Part shown: positions 59,904 through 64,000 of the stretch, in pieces
Position numbering within the stretch: position 1 is the stretch's first letter
Layout: every line of letters starts with the position of its first letter
NCBI RefSeq assembly: GCF_000193735.1
Contig: NZ_AEPF01000080.1
Coordinates: 1-64,000, forward strand
Direction: 5' to 3'
From: Neisseria sicca 4320
Lineage (GTDB): Bacteria; Pseudomonadota; Gammaproteobacteria; Burkholderiales; Neisseriaceae
Length of the DNA: 64,000 nucleotides
Position numbers and translations under genes: made by a program
Notes under the pieces: model-generated
Databases searched by the model: none
What the model was told of the DNA's origin: nothing
The model's input: only the letters and a program-made list of their open reading frames with translations

Positions 59904-60776
59904 TTATTTACCGGTTTTCGTACCGCCAAAGGCAGTGTTATAGGCATGGTTTCGGCCAAAATCAGCCACACCAGCAATCGCCGCGCCTTGGTTGCCGAAG
60001 AAATGACCGTGGGCCGTACCGGCCACTTTGTTTGCCGTAGCTTTACCTTTAAATGAAGCCTGAGCCGTATTAATCGTGGCATTGTTGATGGCGACATTCA
60101 AACCTGTACGTTTCATTTCGCCGTTTAGCGTCCGTTTACCGAAATCGGCTTTCAGCGTACCGTTTAAGAGGGCTGTATTTTGCGTATGATATTGGTTGAT
60201 ACCCTTAACCGTATAAGTGGCAGTACCCGTAGTCGGCAGATTGGTGGTTCGACCCGTGCCGCTGTAGAAGGCGGTGTAATTCGTACCTTTTGTACCGACA
60301 GCCGCACCGGAAGGAACGGCAGACCAGTCGCCGAAGTAAACATCCATATTACCGACTTTGGAATAAGACAGACGGCCTAAATGGGAATGGTCGGGCATTC
60401 TTGGAATATTGTCCCAAACAATACCTTTCATACGGTACAGATTCGCAACAGTAACGCCGTTTTTGTCTTTACCCAAAATGCCGTGAGCGAACGTTTTGAC
60501 AAAAAATCGATTTGCCGTCGCATCAATTTTGGCAAAAGAAACAGGTTGATTGTTGGCAAGACCATTTTTATTTGTCGGTTTTACATTTAAGTCAACCACA
60601 TTAATGGCAGCCTTACCGAAATTCGCGTCGTTTTGGTTAGTCTCTACTGTCGGGACAATATGTTTAACCCCTTTTACATTGTTACTTGAAGAGAGGTCTG
60701 AAGCCGGATTGGCAGCAAACGCAGAAGAAGCGGCAAACGCAACACTCAATACCGCAACGGTTTTTACGAGTTTCAT
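59904..60776 (-). CDS. Hemophilin-like secreted protein (Slam substrate)
   Basis: 290 aa. Sec signal MKLVKTVAVLSVAFAASSAFA with no lipobox Cys, so the mature protein is released and not lipid-anchored. The N-terminal half (about 40-170) is a soluble, Asn/Lys-rich part with RMPDHSHLGRLSYSKVGNMDVYFGDW; the C-terminal half (about 190-290) has the beta-barrel handle of TbpB-like proteins: YTVKGINQYHTQNTALLNGTLKADFGKRTLNG and ASFKGKATANKVAGTAHGHFFGNQGAAIAGVADF (in pieces), like hemophilins such as HphA. Such proteins bind heme with His residues in the N-terminal part. Placed between receptor and Slam on the same strand. Heme as ligand is inferred from context. Confidence 0.78.
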   Translation of the reverse strand: MKLVKTVAVLSVAFAASSAFAANPASDLSSSNNVKGVKHIVPTVETNQNDANFGKAAINVVDLNVKPTNKNGLANNQPVSFAKIDATANRFFVKTFAHGILGKDKNGVTVANLYRMKGIVWDNIPRMPDHSHLGRLSYSKVGNMDVYFGDWSAVPSGAAVGTKGTNYTAFYSGTGRTTNLPTTGTATYTVKGINQYHTQNTALLNGTLKADFGKRTLNGEMKRTGLNVAINNATINTAQASFKGKATANKVAGTAHGHFFGNQGAAIAGVADFGRNHAYNTAFGGTKTGK

Positions 60777-60901
60777 AATTCACTCCAAAATAAAAATTTA
60801 CAAAATCAACGAATTTTCTCAAGAAGAATCTGAATCAAACTTACAAATCCGCCCTCTTGGAAAAGTAAGGTAAGTATATTCCTATTTTTAGGAAATAGAA
60901 A

Positions 60902-60926
60902 CATGAATTATTATCATTTCTGAAAA
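60902..60926 (-). promoter_or_regulatory. Weak candidate Fur box upstream of the hemophilin-like gene
   Basis: On the minus strand AAATGATAATAATTCAT matches about 12 of 19 positions of the Fur consensus GATAATGATAATCATTATC, centred about 135 bases upstream of the start. Iron control of such a locus is expected from known systems; the site itself is marginal. Confidence 0.3.
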
Positions 60927-60976
60927 TTTACAATTCAATAATATCAGAATTTCGATAATTGAATCTAGAAACTATT

Positions 60977-63900
60977 TTAGAACTTGCCTGTAATCCCTAC
61001 CCTGATGGTTCTGCCCGGTGCGGGCAGATAGGAGCGGCTCATCGGGTCGAGGTAGTAGCGGTTGGTCAGATTACTGCCCACCAGTTCGGCAGTCAGGTTT
61101 TTGCCGATTTTGTAGCGCAGGTAGGCATCCCATACCGCGACAGGCTGCCAACGCATATCGTTATATTGGGGTTTATGATTAGTTCCCTTATATTGATTGA
61201 ATATGTTGTAGTTAGGCTGCCATGCATCATTGCGGTTTTCATAGACGCGGCTGTGGTAATGAAGGCGCACGCCTGTTTCCAGTCTGTTGGCAAGAAAGCG
61301 GCTGCCCAATTCGGCATCAATCGACCAGCGTGGCTGAAGCGCGCTTGCCAGATAGCCCGAATCGCTCAAACCGCCGTGGTTGCAGACGGGGCGACTCATG
61401 GTTTTGCCGGTTTCGGCAAAATATGTTGCATCAACATCTCCCGCTGTTACAGACGACCATTGGAAGGTTTCGTCGCACATTTTGTTTTTCAGGCTGCGGA
61501 ATACGTTCAGGCTGCCGAAGACGCGTCCGGTATCGAAGCGGGTGGACAGCTCGGCACCACTGCGGATTTGTCTGTCGAATTGTTCGAATTCGAGATTGTC
61601 GTCCCTGTCGATAACGTTTTTGGTCTTGTTATGGAAGTAGTTAATGCGGAAATCCGCTTTTTTCATTTTCGGTAACAGTCCTGTCAAATCATGGATGTAG
61701 CCCACTTCCCAGTTTTTGGCGTGTTCGGGGCGCCAGCCATAGCCCATGCGGTTGAATGAGCCGGCGGCGGTAGAAAAGCCGTAAGTCCCTTCAAAAATGC
61801 TGGGGTAGCGCAGGGTTTCGGTATAGCGCAAATAGGCGCGGCTGTAATCAGTAAAATTGACAGTGGCAGAAAATGCGGGCACCCAACCGCTGCCTTTCTG
61901 CTTCATTGCTCTCTGTTTTTCGGCTTCGGTCATTGGAGTCGTATATACGCTTGCATCAACGTTATAATACTTAGGCACAAACTGCGGACTGTCCGGAATA
62001 GACGGGTCATATACAGGATTAGGGACTTTAGTGTGCAAATCAGGAATGCTGCCATTGGTAAGGGGATGATCCTGCATATTCAGACGGCCTTTATCGTCTT
62101 TCAACCAATAGAAATCCACCTTTTCATTAGGATTGACCCATTTTTCGCGATCATCTGTCAAAATCGGAATATTTTGCGAATTGACTTGTAACGACAGTCT
62201 AATTTGTGCATGTTTTTTTCTTTGTTCTGAATATTCATCTGACATATATAAAGCATAATCAAGACTGCCATTTGCCAAAGCATCGTCAATTGCCTTGTAA
62301 TCCGCGTATTCTTGCGGCGTGGCAACCCTGCCGATCGAATATTTTATCCCCCTGTTCATTTCTAACGGATAGCCGGTCTTATACGTACCGCTTTCTAAAC
62401 GTTTGCTTTTATCCTGAAGCTGAAAATTGGTGTACCGCCCTCCCGCCGTCAACGTCAGCCAGCGGAAGGGTTCGTAGCGGAAATTGAAGCCCAGATTGTA
62501 TTCACGCCGCTTGCCGTTTCGAGGTACGCCATATTGGTTCAATTCATAATTTGCCCTGATGGTGCTGTTTTCGAGTTCTTCACGATATTTGTCGTATCCT
62601 CCCCGCTCCAGCTCGTCTGAAAAATCATTGCGCGATGTCAGTTTTTCGTTTTGAAAATCGCCCATCAAGGTCAGCGACAGTTTGTCGCTCAATTTCATAC
62701 GGTTAGAGAATTGAAAGCCTGTACGGTTGTTACGGGCGTAATAGGCGTTGCCTTCAATGGTGTTGAAGCGTCCGTTGGTATTGGGCGTTTCGGGTTTGGG
62801 CGGTTTTGGGGTTTCAAAGCCTGCATCCAGCAATTCCTGCCGCTCTGCGGGGGTGTATTTCTGCCATCTGTCGTATTCGTCCCATGCTATTTGAAATTTG
62901 TTGTCCTCATAAACGGTATCGCCGGGTGAGCCGCCTGCGGTATTGGTTTTAGAATTGGTGCGCGTTGTCCAAAGCGTGGCATCGAAATCTATCCAACGGC
63001 TGCCCTCGGGCTTCCACGAATAGTCGATATTGTAGGAACGCTGTTTGACCCATGCCTGCGGCCATTCGGCAATTTTGTTGAGGACGGACGCATCCCAACT
63101 GATGGGGCCGATAATGCGAGAAGGCATGATTTCGCCGAACGTGGAATCGGTATGGCGCAGACCGAATTTGAGCGTTTGGCGGTTCGGCAGACGGAAGGTG
63201 GTTTTACCTACCCATGATTTGGTTTCAAGCGAAGTATTGCTGACTTCTCCGCCCGGATGATAGAAAAGTCCGATTTTTGAAATATCGGGTGCGCCCAGCA
63301 TGTTTTCACTGCCGAAAAATTTCTCACCCTTGGCAGCGGCTTCTTCTTGACGACGTTTTAATTCGTCTAAAGTTTCTTGTGTCCAAGGACCGATATAACC
63401 GTAGCGTTCCGCCCCTTTTTTGCCGGAGAAATAATTGCCTTTACTGCGGTAGGCGTAGGCGAGCATGGCATCGAAATTGTCCTGCTTGGTGGCAGCGGCA
63501 ATGCGGTAGGCTTTATCCTCCCCAAATTTATTGCGTCCGTTGAAACGCTGGTCGATTCGGTCGGTATCGTCAAAAAACGAACGCCAAATACCGCCTGTTG
63601 CCACTGCGGGAACAGGCAAGGTTCGATAATCGACTGAATGTTCATAAGCATTCTCACGCCGCTTGATGGAATTGTTGGCAGCCTCCGCCTTCACTTCAAA
63701 ACCGTATTTCTGCCCTTCGGGGACAATATCGTCGGCATCGATGGTCTTCAGGGCGACGGAGCCGCCTATGCCGCTTTTCATATCACGGCTGAACGAGGGG
63801 CCTTTTTCGATAGACACGCTGCTGATGATGTTGGGGTCGACGTAGTTGCGGTTGTTTGCGCCCGCGTAGCCGCGCCAGACGGTAATCGCCTGCTCCGTGC

Positions 63901-64000
63901 CGTCGATGGTAACGGGAATCCGTCCTTGACCTTGCACACCACGTATATTGGGATCCAGCGCGCCGCTGTTGCGCGCGTCGCCGCTGTACACGCCGGACAT
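60977..64000 (-). CDS. TonB-dependent outer-membrane receptor, partial
   Basis: At least 1007 aa; the N-terminus (signal peptide, TonB box) is cut by the window edge at 64000. Plug domain at the start: DPNIRGVQGQGRIPVTIDGTEQ, VDPNIISSVSIEKGPS, GIGGSVALKTIDADDI. The barrel is long and ends in YLPAPGRTIRVGITGKF with C-terminal Phe, the BAM recognition residue. The order RNGV-QGQGRIPV and large size are as in hemoglobin/hemophore-type receptors. It is the first gene of the receptor-hemophilin-Slam run and should import the cargo. It contains one AG-type uptake sequence (62079-62090) unlike the host dialect. Confidence 0.9.
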   Translation of the reverse strand: MSGVYSGDARNSGALDPNIRGVQGQGRIPVTIDGTEQAITVWRGYAGANNRNYVDPNIISSVSIEKGPSFSRDMKSGIGGSVALKTIDADDIVPEGQKYGFEVKAEAANNSIKRRENAYEHSVDYRTLPVPAVATGGIWRSFFDDTDRIDQRFNGRNKFGEDKAYRIAAATKQDNFDAMLAYAYRSKGNYFSGKKGAERYGYIGPWTQETLDELKRRQEEAAAKGEKFFGSENMLGAPDISKIGLFYHPGGEVSNTSLETKSWVGKTTFRLPNRQTLKFGLRHTDSTFGEIMPSRIIGPISWDASVLNKIAEWPQAWVKQRSYNIDYSWKPEGSRWIDFDATLWTTRTNSKTNTAGGSPGDTVYEDNKFQIAWDEYDRWQKYTPAERQELLDAGFETPKPPKPETPNTNGRFNTIEGNAYYARNNRTGFQFSNRMKLSDKLSLTLMGDFQNEKLTSRNDFSDELERGGYDKYREELENSTIRANYELNQYGVPRNGKRREYNLGFNFRYEPFRWLTLTAGGRYTNFQLQDKSKRLESGTYKTGYPLEMNRGIKYSIGRVATPQEYADYKAIDDALANGSLDYALYMSDEYSEQRKKHAQIRLSLQVNSQNIPILTDDREKWVNPNEKVDFYWLKDDKGRLNMQDHPLTNGSIPDLHTKVPNPVYDPSIPDSPQFVPKYYNVDASVYTTPMTEAEKQRAMKQKGSGWVPAFSATVNFTDYSRAYLRYTETLRYPSIFEGTYGFSTAAGSFNRMGYGWRPEHAKNWEVGYIHDLTGLLPKMKKADFRINYFHNKTKNVIDRDDNLEFEQFDRQIRSGAELSTRFDTGRVFGSLNVFRSLKNKMCDETFQWSSVTAGDVDATYFAETGKTMSRPVCNHGGLSDSGYLASALQPRWSIDAELGSRFLANRLETGVRLHYHSRVYENRNDAWQPNYNIFNQYKGTNHKPQYNDMRWQPVAVWDAYLRYKIGKNLTAELVGSNLTNRYYLDPMSRSYLPAPGRTIRVGITGKF

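Noticed and set aside
1..64000. CRISPR array
   Set aside because: No regularly spaced repeats with unique spacers were seen; the repeats found are uptake sequences, Correia elements and the his-linked units.
1..64000. tRNA, rRNA, tmRNA or RNase P genes
   Set aside because: No recognisable cloverleaf or conserved RNA core was seen in any intergenic region.

Overview
The window is chromosomal DNA of a Neisseria species. The clearest sign is the uptake sequence AGGTCGTCTGAA (the AG-mucDUS dialect). It occurs dozens of times, often as head-to-head inverted pairs that also serve as intrinsic terminators after genes. This dialect is known from the N. mucosa / N. sicca / N. macacae group, so a commensal of that group is the best guess. 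Two short Correia elements (TATAGTGG...CCACTATA) and neisserial gene sets (misR/misS, lctP, nlaA-like plsC, Slam) agree. No tRNA, rRNA or CRISPR array was seen.

Layout. 1-5.1 kb: right part of a filamentous (Inoviridae, Nf/MDA-like) prophage with small unknown genes, a tspB-type adsorption gene broken by an in-frame TAG, a DUF2523-type minor coat gene, a Zot/pI assembly ATPase, a cluster of hairpins and a Piv-like IS110 recombinase. This part has no host-type uptake sequence; its one uptake site is of the meningococcal core type. 5.2-8.9 kb: an isochorismatase-fold protein lacking its catalytic Cys, a 653-aa membrane protein that looks like a Pycsar-type transmembrane domain fused to a beta-propeller, and a PepSY protein. 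9-15.3 kb: one long minus-strand run, hisH-hisA-(membrane protein)-hisF-hisI-hisE-hinT-tatA-tatB-tatC. 15.4-25.3 kb: lactate permease with a perfect GntR-type operator, guaA, smpB, radA, a CtpA-type protease and an EnvC-like protein. 25.5-35.4 kb: a CreA-like lipoprotein, yqgE-ruvX, several conserved unknowns, NUDIX, folB, plsY, patatin, queH and pheA. 35.7-42.6 kb: the MisRS two-component system, a large acyl-CoA-synthetase-like/GNAT protein and the rpsP-rimM-trmD-rplS operon. 42.8-51.6 kb: cvpA, a SPOR protein, folC, an amino-acid ABC ATPase, rsmA, an Old-Yellow-type enzyme and two lipid acyltransferases. 51.9-55.8 kb: rpoD and dnaG. 56.4-57.8 kb: a PgtP-like phosphoglycerate transporter.

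58.1-64.0 kb, transcribed leftwards, holds a TonB-dependent receptor (cut by the window edge), a secreted hemophilin-like protein and a Slam outer-membrane translocon. Together they look like a complete hemophore capture system: Slam exports the protein, the protein would bind heme or a heme protein, and the receptor imports the cargo. This locus and the PycTM-like/propeller protein are the most interesting parts of the window. All family assignments come from reading motifs and remembered family patterns; no database search was run.
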